A stretch of DNA of 64,000 nt from Myotis daubentonii. Lineage: Eukaryota > Chordata > Mammalia > Chiroptera > Vespertilionidae. Positions 43,619-55,084 of this stretch are shown here, piece by piece. Position numbers and translations under genes: made by a program. Position 1 is the first letter of the stretch; every line of letters starts with the position of its first letter. The notes beneath the pieces are model-generated. The model was given only the letters and a program-made list of their open reading frames with translations, did no database searches and was not told the origin of the DNA. The stretch covers positions 95,338,671 through 95,402,670 of the forward strand of contig NC_081847.1 in the NCBI RefSeq assembly GCF_963259705.1, given 5' to 3'.

Positions 43619-45617
43619 ACCTGCTTCCCACTTTTTACCCAGCCACAACCCCAGCACCTTAGAGGGCCTGTCAGGAGTCACAGAAGCTCCCATTGCCCTA
43701 AGATCCTCTGGTAAACGCATCCTGCTGTCTACCCCCAGGTCCCCAGGCCACAGGACACCAACCAGCCTCTAGCCTGCATCGCTTTCTGTTGGGAGCTCTC
43801 TGGATCTCTCCCCCCGCCCTCCACCCCCCACCCCCCCCACCCCACCACTGCCCCCCGCTGTGGGCCTGCCTAGCTCCAGGACTGAGCAGGAGTGGACTGG
43901 CCTTCAGGCCACCTGCTGAGCCCAGAGTTGACAGGACCTGCTATGGAACAACACAGGGCATCCTGGGACCGGCATGTCCCCATGGTGTCGTAACCCTGGC
44001 AACCGGATTGAAGGCAGATGTTACAAGGACCATTTTGTGTAGAAACCATGTTTGATGGTGGCTCTTCTGGGAGCGTCTGCTGACGCTTCTCTTTCCCGTG
44101 AAGTGACTCGGATTTCTCCGCAGACCTTCCATTCTTGTTTATGGCTCTTCTTCAGCTTGATTCCACCTGCTGGGGAACTGAGGCTCCTACACCTCCACAG
44201 ACCAAAGGCATCAAAGCCAGCGGTGGCCTAGGAAGGCTGTGACATCGCTGGCTTTGAGTGGCACCTCTGGGGGGATGGAGAATAGGGGTGGGGCATCCTG
44301 TACAAGCATAAGGTCCCTTGTTCAACTTCAAAATTCCAGACACCCCCCCTCACACACACACAAAACATACATGCACACACACGAAGTGTCAGTTCAGTTG
44401 GCACAGACACCCTGCTCCAGCTGCCTCCACGCCGTTTCCGAGGCCTGTGGGTGTCCTTGACTTGAGCTCCTGCAATCAGGGGCCCCCGTCAGCAGCCAAA
44501 AGGGAAGCCCTGGGGGAAACTGCCTGGTTCTGAACATGAGGTGGCTGATTTAAAGGTAATGCCAGGTAAGGGCCCCCAAAGTCAAATGCCAACAAAAACA
44601 CTCTATTCTGCATTTCGAGCTGTGGCGGGAGGGAATCTGTTTTCTCCACAAACAAACTTAAATTTAAAGTTCATGCTTGCTCCCACGAAAGGCCGAGCGG
44701 GAATTTCCGTGGCATGAGAGTCTTCGCGTCTGTTTTCCCTAAGGACTGAAGTCAGCCTTTTGTTTGTTTGTTTTTGGCTTCTTTTCCATTGTTTTTGTTC
44801 AGTAAAGATGAAGCAAAACCAGTGCCAACTTTGCATGTAACTCAGAACTAAGTCTGTGTGTCTGCTACGCGTTTGCCCCTTACGGGCTTAGCAACTTGAT
44901 ATAAACCGTGAGGATGGGATGTGAGCTCAGCCAGCATGCAGGTCCTCAGGACGGTCAGGCTGGCGCTCCCGCAGGGACACTCGGGAGCCTCTGGAACGCT
45001 CAGCAGCCCCGTTAGGATGCTCTCCTCGGGTCCATCCATTACAGATGCTCTTACGCCCAAGGGCCAGACTAGTGCACGGGCACTTCCCAACCATTACCTT
45101 CTCTCTAAACAAACGCCGGGAGGGGCGGAAGCTGAGGGTGACACGATAATGCTGAACAGCCTCATGAAGGTCGAACACGCCGTCTGACCTCTGACAGGCA
45201 GACAAAGGCTCGTGGGCTGGCATTTATACCGGGTGCCTGGACCGCGGGGTCACAGACGAGTCTCCCAGAAACCCTCCTGCGTGAGGCTCACAGTCCATCC
45301 TGACACGCACTCGATGGGGCAAAGGCAACTGGCCCCCAGGGAGCTTCACTGCCCGCCCCCAGAAGAGAAGGGCAGCTGACGTTCTGTTAAATCACGAGGA
45401 TGGATAATAAAAGCAAATCATTAGCGTGTTCGTTCCAAAAGCAAAGAGTAGAAGAGGCCTGGATGGCTAAGGGCCACTTGGGGGAGAGTGGAACCATTTT
45501 GTGAAGTTCCTCTATGTCAGGGTGGCTCTCCTGAGAAGGGGGTACAGGGAGAGCTTTACACAAAGCCACCCCAGAACCCTGCCTCCATGGGCCAGGAGGA
45601 ATGCCCTACCCAGAAGG
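43619..45617. other. Intergenic, no recognised feature
   Basis: C-rich run at 43811-43858 and a short CA run near 44350-44385. No gene or repeat family recognised. Confidence 0.5.
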
Positions 45618-45666
45618 AGAGGGAGAGAGAGAGAAAGAGAGAGAGAGAGGGAGAGGGAGAGAGAGA
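45618..45666. repeat. (GA)n-rich simple repeat
   Basis: AGAGAGAGAGAAAGAGAGAG with GGGA interruptions. Confidence 0.9.
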
Positions 45667-45766
45667 CACTTTGCAAGTGGGAGCAGAGCATACACACACT
45701 GTAAACAGTTCATCAATGAACAATAGAAAAAGTTTAGCAAATGCAATTGTAAAGAACACTCTTTCC

Positions 45767-45955
45767 GCCCTGACCGGTTTGGCTCAGTGGATAGAGCGTC
45801 GGCCTGTGGACTCAAGGGTCCCAGGTTTGATTCCGGTCAAGGGCATGTACCTGGGTTGCAGGCACATCCCCAGTGGGGAGTGTGCAGGAGGCAGCTGATG
45901 GATGTTTCTCACTCTCTATTCCTCTCTGTAAGAAATCAATAAAAATATTTTGTGG
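45767..45955 (+). mobile_element. VES SINE (ACTCAAGGGT subtype)
   Basis: GCCCTGACCGGTTTGGCTCA ... GGATAGAGCGTCGGCC ... tail AATAAAAATATTTTG. Internally shortened between GCAGCTGATG and GATGTTTCTC. Confidence 0.9.
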
Positions 45956-48451
45956 TTTTTTTTTAAAAAAAAAGAAAATTCTACCTTAACTAATAAAAAA
46001 AAAAAAAGAAAGAAAAGAAAACTCTTTTCAGAAGAGACGCTAAAGAGGAACACGCTATCAAAGAAGGAATCGCTTAAGAAATGGATTTAGGTATCAGAGG
46101 ACACACAGGTAATGACAGCCGTGTTTACAATACGCTGATTGCAACTAAAAGGCCCTACTGAGCAGATGCGCATAGCAAGAGCTGCCAGTGAGTGCCTTTG
46201 TTTCCCACTTGCTCACGTCCACCCTCCGCCTGCCCGTGACCAGGAGAATGTTGTTCCTTTGGGGCTTTTTTTTTCTTTAATGAAGATGAGTTTAGCCAGG
46301 TGTGGGGGTGGGGTGCGGGCAGATTCTCTCCTGTGACTGACAGGGATCCCAGCAGCAGCCTGGCCGGGACACCCCGCCAAAAACAACTCTGAGCGGCCCG
46401 TGTGGGTGTGGAAAGGGAGTGGAGAGGGAATTGGCTTTGAAGCCAGACAGACTTCACAGAAGGCCTAACTAATTAAGTCGCTCATTAGCAAATTCCTTCA
46501 TTTCACCTCTCAGGACCTTCGTCTTCTTGCCTGTGGATGGGCATAAACCACCTCATCTGATTTTTATAAGGAAGCACCTGGCACATAGATTACACTCAAA
46601 ATGTTAATTCCTTCCCTTCTTTCTGTTTATCGAAACTGCTACAGCGAACCCCCAGCGCTCGATCAGACCTAATGGTGTGTGGCAGCGTCCAAACGGTCTC
46701 CTCCATAGACACTCGAGGCACGGAAAATGTGCTGAGCCTTTCTTGATTTAAAAATTGAAAATTTCTATCAGATTTTGGAAGTTTTCATTTTAAAATTATT
46801 TTATTTTTATTATTTTTCAGATACACTTTTATTTTACTTGAATTTCACAAAAGAGAAGTTGATGGAATTGCTGAATTCATATAAATATTTCCTCTAGACA
46901 AGAGATACTTCCCCTAAAATATCCCTTCAAGATTAGAAAGAAAGAAAGAAAGCAAGCAACTGTGAGAACATTAAAGGTTGAAGTCATTATGATTTTCTCT
47001 GAGGACAAATTTTCATTTTTGTGTGTATAGACTGACTTCTTGCTGTGAAAGGTGAGTTCGTTGGCTCAGCCACACGGGCACAAGCACACAGCTCTGAAGA
47101 TACTGAAACCCTTCTGAACAGTTAGTAAATGTTGGCCCTGGATTCTGCCCAGAGCTCCCCTCCCTCCTGGCTGCCCCATCCCACCGCCAGGACCAACTCC
47201 ACCCCCATCTCCCGGGACCCAGAGCCACAGGGGAAAGGGGCCTCTGGTCCCATCTCCCAGGCGCCCCCAACACCCACCCCCAACACCCACCCCTTCGCCC
47301 AAGCAGTTTAGCTCCCACCTGTTTTATGTAACGGCCTCAGGCAAGGCTTGGTTTGCAGAAAGCATTCCCTTTGGAAAGCCCTGCTCAAGGTCCGCCATCA
47401 GGCCCTCGGAAGTTTGCACCATGCGGGGTTTCTGGGAATGGAGACCTTTCCCCCATCACACCAGCTCCTTATGAAGTCAAGTGCCCGTCTGCCTCCTGGT
47501 GTGATTACCTCACATCCAAATGGGCAGCAGACACAGGCCTGCGGGTGTGGAGACGACCCCTGAGCCGGTCCGAATCAGATAAGGCGGAAGGTGCTGGAGC
47601 CCAGGCTCAGGGGGAGGCGGCAGGAAGGGAGTGGGCTTTGCTCCTGGCTGCTTGGCCAGGAAGAGACCCCGCCTACCTGCACTAGAGGAGGCTTTGAAGC
47701 TGGAGAGAGGGATGAGGAAGGAGGGTCAGCTGCTGGGATTGCTTCTCAGGAATCTCCTCCTCCTCCTCCTCCTCCAACACCATGGCAACCAGGCACAGCT
47801 GGGGGAACACCTGTGAGCTGGGCTGAGTGGAGGGGGAGGTGGGCTGGGGGTAGGGCCCTCTCTGAGCCTCAGTGTTGGCATCTGGAACATGGGCACCACA
47901 ACCCAGTTGCTGGCTCCTGTCAACCCAGGTGCCCCAGGAGGCGGAGGCCCAGCTGGACTCATGACAGGGAAGGCGGGGCTGGGGGGACCCTGCACCATCC
48001 TGCCTGGGGGCTCAGCCAGGCGGCAGGAGTCCCTGAGCCACGTGGCCTGCACTGTCCCTGCCCAGGAGCCCAGGGGAGCGGGAGGCAGGGCCGAGGCACA
48101 GACACAGGGATGGTCTCCCCGGGAGCCCTGCAGGGGGAGGTCTGGGGGGGGTCTCCCCTGCTGGGGAACAGGGCCCAGCTGTTCTCAGAACCCGGTCAAA
48201 GCCCCAGAAGGAGGGGAAGGAGGGTCTATTTCTTGGGCTGCTGCTCCCATGACAACAGACTGGCCTCAACCAACAGGAACACGTGCTGTCCCCCTTCTGG
48301 GCCAGAATCTGAAATCAGGGCGTCCTGGGCTGTGCTCCCTCAGAGGCTCCAGGGAGGGTCCTTCCTGCCTCTCCCGCTTCTGGGGGCTCCCGGCTGCATC
48401 CCTTCCATCTTCACGGGCCCCTCCTCCATCCTCAGGCGACTTCTCCAGTGT
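45956..48451. other. Intergenic, mostly unrecognised, one MIR-like piece
   Basis: 46440-46600 (AAGCCAGACAGACTTCACAG, TTCTTGCCTGTGGATGGGC, AGCACCTGGCACATAGATTA) looks like MIR. 47590-48430 is GC-rich with long opposed frames but no exon structure I can defend. (CTC)n occurs near 47756. Confidence 0.45.
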
Positions 48452-48584
48452 GTTCACGTGGCCACTTCTGGCTGCTCACGTGGCCCCGCCCCCTTGTTCA
48501 CGTGCCCACGTCCAGCTGCTCACGTGCCCCTGACCCCTTGTTCACATGCCCACTATTGCCTGTTCATGTAGCCCCGCCCCCTTG
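48452..48584. repeat. 44-bp minisatellite, three copies
   Basis: Copies start at 48452, 48496 and 48540. Each reads GTTCACGTGSCCAC ... GCTCACGTGSCCC ... CCCCCTT with drift in the third. The first two copies carry two CACGTG hexamers each; the third has lost both. Confidence 0.88.
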
Positions 48585-48877
48585 CGACCTTGGATGGTCT
48601 GTTTCTGGGGTGCCACTTCCCTGGTTGGCTGGCTGCCTGCTCTCACACCTGTCAACAGTCCCTTTGCCAAAGTCCTTCCAGAAAATCGTGTGCACGTGCC
48701 ATCTCTTTCCTGCTGTGACAGCTGGGATTGAAAGGAGACGGGAGAGCAGTGGCTGGTCCAGAGTCCATGCAAGAGGTCCAGCGGGCCTGTGCAGTCCCCG
48801 GAGGCCCTTCTGAAGGATAACCAGGTAATTTAAAATGATTCTAAACACAAAGTAACACAATTTATCTCTAAAGGGCC

Positions 48878-48945
48878 TGGCCAGTGTGGCTCATGGTTGA
48901 GCATTGACCTATGAACCAGGAGGTCACGGTTCAATTCCCATGACC
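48878..48945 (+). mobile_element. VES SINE, 5' fragment
   Basis: GCCTGGCCAGTGTGGCTCAT through ACGGTTCAATTCCCATG; only the tRNA-like head remains. Confidence 0.85.
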
Positions 48946-50028
48946 CTATAAAGGGAAAACGTTTTTGTTGTCCTTATTAACTTTTATTTGTAGTTGTAGT
49001 TTTTAACTTATAAATTTTCATTACAAATTCAGTTGAGAAGAGGGAAGGAGGCGGAAGCAGTGGCGAGGGGAGAATAAGTAGATCCCTACTGTAGGTAGAA
49101 CTGGGGTGGGGGCCAAGGGGGGTCACTGGGGGTTAAACCCATGGGGTCAGGCCAGACCTGGGTTCAGCGACCTCGGCGGTTGGGTGCTGGCTCCAAAAGA
49201 ATTCAGAGCCCAGACTCCAACTGCAAGAGGACATTTACGTATAAAACCACCGACGTGGAAGAGGCAGTTCCTAGGAGAAATGGGCTTAGAAACAAGTCAG
49301 AGAGGCAAAGTAAGGCCTTAGACTGAGCTTGGGAGTGAGGAAGCCTGTGGTAATGCCCCTGGGGTCCGGGGGGATGGGGGGGAGGGGGAGGCCTCTGTCC
49401 TAAGGGCTTTAAGGGAGGAGAGTCTTAGGGGCAGGGGAAGAGTCTACAGAACACGCAGCAGCTTCCCAGGCGGCCCTTCCAGGGGTGTGGTCTCAGGGAT
49501 TGATTGGCAGGCGCCAGGGCAGGGTCATTATTCAGTGCAGCTGGTCCTGAGGCCAGCCAGGGGGTCTCTGGTCTGGTTTTGTTGCTTTTCTGGGCCTGGA
49601 GTGAATACAACAGAGGCCTGAATGTCATCTCCAGGGAGGGAAGGTCTGGGGGTCTACCCCTAATGACCAGTGATAGGCTAGGCCCTCGGGGAGGGGGGTC
49701 ACCTGGGGAGGTCCCACCCTAAGTGTCCTTTTCTCGGCACCTGGCCCACCGTGCTCATGTCTGTCTAACTCCCACCACACTACAGTGGGGGACGTCCACT
49801 TTTACTGTAGCTTTGAGCTCTCTAGAAAGGCTATTATTGTCTTTTGTACGTTAAAAAATAATTTGTTTTTTTCATTTAAAATATATATGACTCTCCCACC
49901 TTTACTTCCCCTAAACCCACCCTGGGCAGGCAGCAAGCAGTGTGTGAGGGCGTGCACAGCTCCAGGGCCCTCCAGGTGTGCAGCACAAGGCCCAGCGCAG
50001 GTGACAGGTGTAAGCACAAGGAGCTATG
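48946..50028. other. Intergenic, possible unassigned old repeat
   Basis: 49090-49760 has the texture of an old LTR (long G runs, TAGGCTAGGCCCTCGG) but I cannot name a family or find its ends. Confidence 0.35.
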
Positions 50029-50240
50029 AGCCCAGCCGGGGTGGCTCAGTGGTTGAGCGTCGGCCTATGAACCAGGAGGTCAAGGTTCAATTCCCAGTCA
50101 GGGCACGTGCCCGGGTTATAGGCTCGATCCCCAGCGTGGGGCGTGCAGGAGGCAGCCGATCTGTGATTCTCTCTCATCATTGATGTTTCCCTCTCTCTCC
50201 CTCCCTCTCCCTTTCTCTCTGAAATCAATAAAATATTTCT
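50029..50240 (+). mobile_element. VES SINE
   Basis: GCCCAGCCGGGGTGGCTCAG to GAAATCAATAAAATATTTC; near-consensus copy. Confidence 0.93.
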
Positions 50241-50560
50241 GAAAAAGTAAATAAATAAGGAACTATGAGTATATTTCAAACGTGCCCCTCACCTGCAAAA
50301 AAGAAAATACCACTCATTACTGATTCAAACAAAAGACTTGTTTCCTCCGGCGTCTTCCCCAGGAGGGGGAATAACACCAACAGATTCTTAGAAAAGAAAA
50401 GGATCAGAAAGAAAGGAAAACCTGGAAAGAAAGAAAAATGCAAAAAGCGATTTGAAAGGGTGGTGGGATGGTGGGCGAACTGCTGTCTCCTGTTTCACTG
50501 CCATCACCATCCCCGGCTGCAATGAGGCCGGCAGCCGCCTCTGCAACCTGCTCTTCAGAG

Positions 50561-50770
50561 GGTGCGTGTGCGTGTGCGCGCGTGTGTGCGTGTGAACCTG
50601 CGTGTGGGGATGTGGAGGCTGTACAGTTCCACAGCGTGGGGTTTGGGGTGAGTGTGTGTGTGCGTGTGTGCGTGTGCGTGCGCGCGTGTGTGCGTGTGAA
50701 CCTGCGTGTGGGGATGTGGAGGCTGTACAGTTCCACAGCGTGGGGTTTGGGGTGAGTGTGTGTGTGTGTG
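50561..50770. repeat. GTGCGT-rich tract with 104-bp tandem duplication
   Basis: GTGAACCTGCGTGTGGGGAT ... GTTCCACAGCGTGGGGTTTG occurs twice, 104 bp apart, each preceded by a (GT/GC)n tract. The alternating purine-pyrimidine tract is a Z-DNA candidate, about 500 bp upstream of ANKRD29 exon 1. Confidence 0.9.
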
Positions 50771-50939
50771 TAAGGGGAATGTGGATGTGCTGGGTGTGTG
50801 TGAGGAGTGCAGGTTGTGTGCGTGGCAGGTGGGGAGTGTGCAGAGTGTGGGGTGTAGTCTGGAGTGAGTGTGGACTGAGGAAGGCAGGTGTGAGCGCGTG
50901 GGTGTGAACCCGTGGAGCGCGCACAGCTGGAGTGTGAGT

Positions 50940-51530
50940 GAGATGGGGCCTGGAAGGCGTGTGCACCCCCCTTCTGCCCCGCCCCCACCCACCCACCCCC
51001 GCCCCTACCTCTCCCCCTCCCCCCTCCCCTCCGACCTGCGCGCCCCGCCCGGTCTGCGGTGCAGCTGCGGGAGCGCGCGGTGCGGTGCCGGTGCCGGAGG
51101 CCGCTGCCTGCGGACCCGGCGGGAGGGGCGAGTGGAGGGCGCCGGCACGGAGCGCGGTCCGGGGAGACACGTGCAGGATGTCCTTCAAGGTGAGCGCGGA
51201 GTGCGGGGGAGTGCGGGCCAGGCCGGCGGCAGACCCGCACCCGGAGGCCGCAGGGCCGCAGGGGGTGCGCACCGCCCGGGGCCGGCGGGGGAGGAGCGGG
51301 GGGTGGGGAAGCGCGGGGCTGGGGCGGCTCTCGGCCGTGGCCGGGTGGGTCGCCTGGTGCGGGGAGGAGGGGGAGGCCGCGGGGCTGGTGCGGTGGCGGC
51401 GGGGCGGGGGGCGCCGGTCCCGCCTTCCTGCGGCGGCTCCGGTCCGCGTCCTCCCCTCCAGCGCCCGGGGCGCCGCCGCCTGGGGACCGGTTGGGGCGGA
51501 AGCTGGGCGCCTGCCTGGCCCCGAGCGGCG
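50940..51530 (+). promoter_or_regulatory. ANKRD29: CpG-island promoter region of ANKRD29
   Basis: Very GC/CpG-rich block with CCCCGCCCCC and CGCCCCGCCC Sp1-like boxes before the start codon and dense CpG after it. No TATA box seen. Promoter function is inferred from position. Confidence 0.7.
51178..51189 (+). CDS. ANKRD29: ANKRD29 coding exon 1 (4 codons)
   Basis: Encodes only MSFK, ending in phase 0 at AAG/GTGAGC. I recall human ANKRD29 starting MCRMSFKKETPL. Here the corresponding upstream codon is ACG (ACG TGC AGG ATG), so translation would begin at the second methionine. The ATG has A at -3. The assignment depends on the match of the downstream exons and on the CpG island. Confidence 0.75.
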
Positions 51531-52221
51531 CTTACAGTTGATTGAAGTCTCCGCCACCCCCACATTTTAGGGCGGAAATGACCCTGTTGGAGGTTTTAGT
51601 AAAAATAGCAGCTGAGATGCTCCGAGCAGCTGAAAGGTGTCCGGCTCCGCGCCCAGGGCTTCCCCGCGCGTCCACTGAGCCTCAAAGGCCGCGAGAATGC
51701 GCTTTCCTGGTTCTTCAAAAACAAACAAACAACAAAAACAAGAAAACCAAGAAGCATGAACACTCAGAGCCGCTCGCAGCTCCGCGTGGGAAGCGAACCC
51801 TGCGTCCGGCTCCAGAGCCACGGGGCCCGCGTCCTGAGCTCCGAGCGGCCGGGCCGACAGGTCTCTGGCCACAGGGTGCAGAGCCGGCCGGGGGCGAACA
51901 GGAGGGCGTGGGGGTCACCGTGTCGGATGGCCCTGGACCAGAGCGCAGGTGTCCACGGGGGGAGGACGGAGGCAAAATGAGTGGCTTCCGACCGTTCAAA
52001 CCTGCAGAACTCAGCCCCTGATGTACCGCGGAGTTAGGGACGCGCAGAGGCGAGGAGAAGCCGGCCAGGAGGGCAGTGGGCGGAGGGCGAGATGAGGCTC
52101 AGCAGGGAGCAGTGTCACTGGTATCTGAACCCACGGGCATGAGTGGGTTACCCAGTGGGTCCGTGTGAAGGTGGAAAATAAGAGGGACTGAGGACACAGT
52201 CTTGAAGATCAAGACTTAAGC

Positions 52222-52430
52222 ACGGCCCGGCCAGTGTGCTCAGTGGTTGAGCGTCAACCTATGAACCAGGAGGTCACAGTTCGATTCCCGGTCAGGGCAC
52301 ATGCCCGGGTTGTGGGCTCCATCCCCAGTCTGGGGTGAGCAGGAGGCAGCCGATCAGTGATTCTCTCTCGTCATGGGTGTTTCCATCTCTCTCTCTCCCT
52401 CCCTCTCTGAAATCAGTACAAAATATGTAC
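52222..52430 (+). mobile_element. VES SINE
   Basis: GCCCGGCCAGTGTGCTCAGT to GAAATCAGTACAAAATATG. Confidence 0.9.
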
Positions 52431-52849
52431 TTTTTTTTTTTTAAAAAAAAAAAGAATGAGCAGAAATGAGAAGCCCATGGCGGAAACGGAGTGGCCGCCA
52501 GTTTGAAGAAACGTCTGATAACGTCCGGAAGATGTGCCAGGATTTAAGCCGAGAATCTCCAGCCGTTGAATGAACGTGGGGAGGGACTCGGAGTTAATAC
52601 CACACAGAAAGCCACCAAGCTCAGAACTGAAGAGTGGCCACCGAATTTAGCAAGAGAACAGCCACTGGGGCCGCGAGGAGAGCAGCTCCGGTGAAGCGTG
52701 GGTTCAGGAGCCGGACTGAAACCGCTTGAAGAGAGAGGGTGGAAGCCATGAGCGAGGAGAACGCTCAAAAAACCCTGCGAGACACGGTGGCTGCAGAGGC
52801 GGCCGGACTTGGTCCAGGGTCTGTTTGCTTGAAGATGGCAGGCGTGTGA

Positions 52850-53029
52850 ACATCTTTCCGTGATGACAGATATTATCTTGACGATAAAAAGACAACCCAG
52901 TTTTAAAATGGGCAAAGGACAGGAACACACATTTCTCCCGAGAGGACAGATAAATGGCCAATGAGCCACCGAAAAGATGCTCAACATTGTTAGTCACCAG
53001 GGAAATGCCGGTCAAAATTACAGTGCGGT
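52850..53029 (+). mobile_element. Old L1 fragment (part 1)
   Basis: AAATGGGCAAAGGACAGGAA and ATGCTCAACATTGTTAGTCA are L1 ORF2 3' sequence. It continues after the inserts at 53373 and 53645. Confidence 0.8.
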
Positions 53030-53130
53030 CTGGCCGGCGAGCTCAGTGGTTGAGCATCGACCTATGAATCTGGAGGTCACGGTTCCATTCCTAGTCAAGG
53101 CACATGCCAGGTTGCGGGTTCAATCAAAAG
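53030..53130 (+). mobile_element. VES SINE, 5' half
   Basis: CTGGCCGGCGAGCTCAGTGG through AGGTTGCGGGTTCAATC; the 3' half is missing. Confidence 0.85.
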
Positions 53131-53149
53131 TATTTTTTTTTTCTTTTGT

Positions 53150-53372
53150 AAAGTATGTTTTTATTGATTTTTTTAAATTAAATCTTTATTGTTCAGATTA
53201 TTACATTTGTTCCTCTTTTTCCCCCCATAACTCCCCTCCTCCCAGTTCCCGCCCCACCCTCCGCCCTCACTCCCCACCCACTGTCCTCTTCCATAGGTGC
53301 ACGATTTTTGTCCAGTCTCTTTCCGCATCTCCCACACCCCTTTCCCCCCCAAGAAAAATATGTATTTTTTAA
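53150..53372 (-). mobile_element. L1 3' UTR fragment
   Basis: Inverted L1 tail: TCTTTATTGTTCAGATTA (inverse of AACAATAAAGA) followed by C/T-rich sequence, the inverse of the G-rich bat L1 3' UTR. Confidence 0.65.
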
Positions 53373-53408
53373 AATCACAGTGAGATACCCCTTCCTACCC
53401 CTTAGGAT

Positions 53409-53642
53409 AGTGATGGTGAACCTATGACACGCGTGTCAGAGGTGACACGCAAACTCATTTTTTTGTTCATTTTTCTTTGTTAAATGGCATTTAAATATAT
53501 AAAATAAATATCAAAAATATAAATCTTTGTTTTACTGTGGTTGCAAAGATAAAAAAATGTCTATATGTGACACGGCACCAGAGTTAAGTTAGGGTTTTTC
53601 AAAATGCTGACACGCGGAGCTCAAAAGTTTCGCCCTCACTGC
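53409..53642. mobile_element. Non-autonomous hAT element
   Basis: Ends TAGTGATGGTGAACCTATGA and the inverse of TTTCGCCCTCACTG. The 8-bp target duplication CCTTAGGA / CCCTAGGA lies in the surrounding old L1, which is continuous across the element (CTTAGGATGACCAATCAGC). AT-rich interior, no ORF. Confidence 0.8.
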
Positions 53643-53960
53643 CCTAGGATGACCAATCAGCAAGACAATGACAGGTGTTGTTGGCAAAGGTGTGGAGAAA
53701 CGGGAACCCTCATACATGGCTGGTAGGAAGATGAAAGGAGGCAGCCACATTATAAAACAGTCTGGTAGTTCTTCAGAAAGTTAAACATAGAGCTGCCACA
53801 TGACCCACAATGTCAGTCCTAGATATAAACCCAAGAGAATGAAAACATACGTTCACACCAACACTTACAAATGTTCACAGGAACATGACTCACAAAAGCT
53901 CCAAAGTGCGAACAACCCAGAGGTCCACCGACCGGTGACAAATGAAATGTGGTTTAGTCA
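53643..53960 (+). mobile_element. Old L1 fragment (part 2)
   Basis: GGTGTGGAGAAACGGGAACC, GAGCTGCCACATGACCCAC and CCCAGAGGTCCACCGACC are decayed ORF2 3' sequence. Confidence 0.82.
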
Positions 53961-54304
53961 GTCAGCGTGGCTGCCGTACAGGGAGTCTCGTAGCTCACCC
54001 TGCCGGAGGCCGGAGGCCCAGGACCCCGGTGCTGGCGGACACGGTGGGGCCAGCCTGCTTCCTGGCTTGCTCGCTGCGTCCTCCCACGGGAGAGAGGACG
54101 GAGGACGCTCATGTCTCTTAAGGGCACTAACCCTGTCCTGGGCTCTCCCGCCAGGGCCCGATCTAAACTGAATTACCTGCAAAGGCCCCACCTCACAATG
54201 CATCGCATGGGAGTTAGGATTTGGGGGGAGGGCACACACATTCAGTCCGCAAGATGGTCTGGCCGGACAGTGGAGTCACTCACCCGTCAAAACACTGAAC
54301 TACT

Positions 54305-54515
54305 GCCCGGCCGGCGTGGCTCAGTGGTTGAGGGTCGACCTGTGAACCAGGAGGTCTCTGTGATTCCCGGTCAGGTCAGGGCACATGCACGGGTTGTGGG
54401 CGCGATTCCCAGTAGGGAGTGTGCAGGAGGCAGCCGATCGATCCATGATTCTCTGTCATCACTGATTGATGTTTCTGTCTCTCCCTGTCCCTTTCTCTTT
54501 CTGAAATCAATAAAA
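54305..54515 (+). mobile_element. VES SINE
   Basis: GCCCGGCCGGCGTGGCTCAG to GAAATCAATAAAAAAGC, with short GGTCAG and CGAT duplications. Confidence 0.9.
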
Positions 54516-54871
54516 AAGCGCACTAAAGTGCTCATTTCAGTTTTAGCATATTCACAGAGCTGTGCCACCATCAGCACAATTAATTTTAGGGTGTTTTCTG
54601 CCCGGAAAAGAAGCCGCACACCCAGCGGTAGACACACTCTGTTCCCCTGCACTTCCCGGCTTTCGGTTCTGCTCCTCTGCTCCCGATCCCTATAGATTGG
54701 CCTGTTCTGGTCACACATGTTGTAAACAGACTCACCACGGCCTAGAGCTCTGAACTGGGGATGCTGGTGTGACATCAACCCCCCCTGAGCAGGAGGCCAG
54801 GGGCAAATCCCCCTTTTCTCCTCCGATGCCTCCCACAAGGTGAAACAGTGCTGACAGCAGAGGGTGTAGCT

Positions 54872-55084
54872 CAGCGGTCGGCAAACTCATCAGTCAGCGG
54901 AGCCACATATCAACAGGACAACGACTGAAATTTCTTTTGAGAGCCAAATTTTTTAAACTTAAACTCTATAGGTGGGTACACTGTTATTAACTTAACGAGG
55001 GTCCTCCTCAGGCTTAGGAAGAGCCACCCTCAAGGGGCCAAAGCACCGCATGTGGCTCGCGAGCCGCAGTTTGCCCGCCCCCGG
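54872..55084. mobile_element. SPIN-related non-autonomous hAT element (213 bp)
   Basis: Left end CAGCGGTCGGCAAACTCATC. The right part CACCCTCAAGGGGCCAAAGC and GGCTCGCGAGCCGCAGTTTG is the SPIN 3' end. The 8-bp duplication GTGTAGCT lies at 54864-54871 and 55085-55092. The last bases are degraded (CCCGCCCCCGG instead of CCGACCACTG). Confidence 0.85.

Noticed and set aside
47591..48571. 326-aa plus frame as an intergenic gene
   Set aside because: No splice-consistent exon pattern, low-complexity composition, antisense frames equally long, and the 3' end runs into a 44-bp repeat.
50388..51563. 391-aa minus frame opposite ANKRD29 exon 1
   Set aside because: Histidine/threonine and proline/arginine low-complexity product of the GT-rich repeat and CpG island; no homology recognised.
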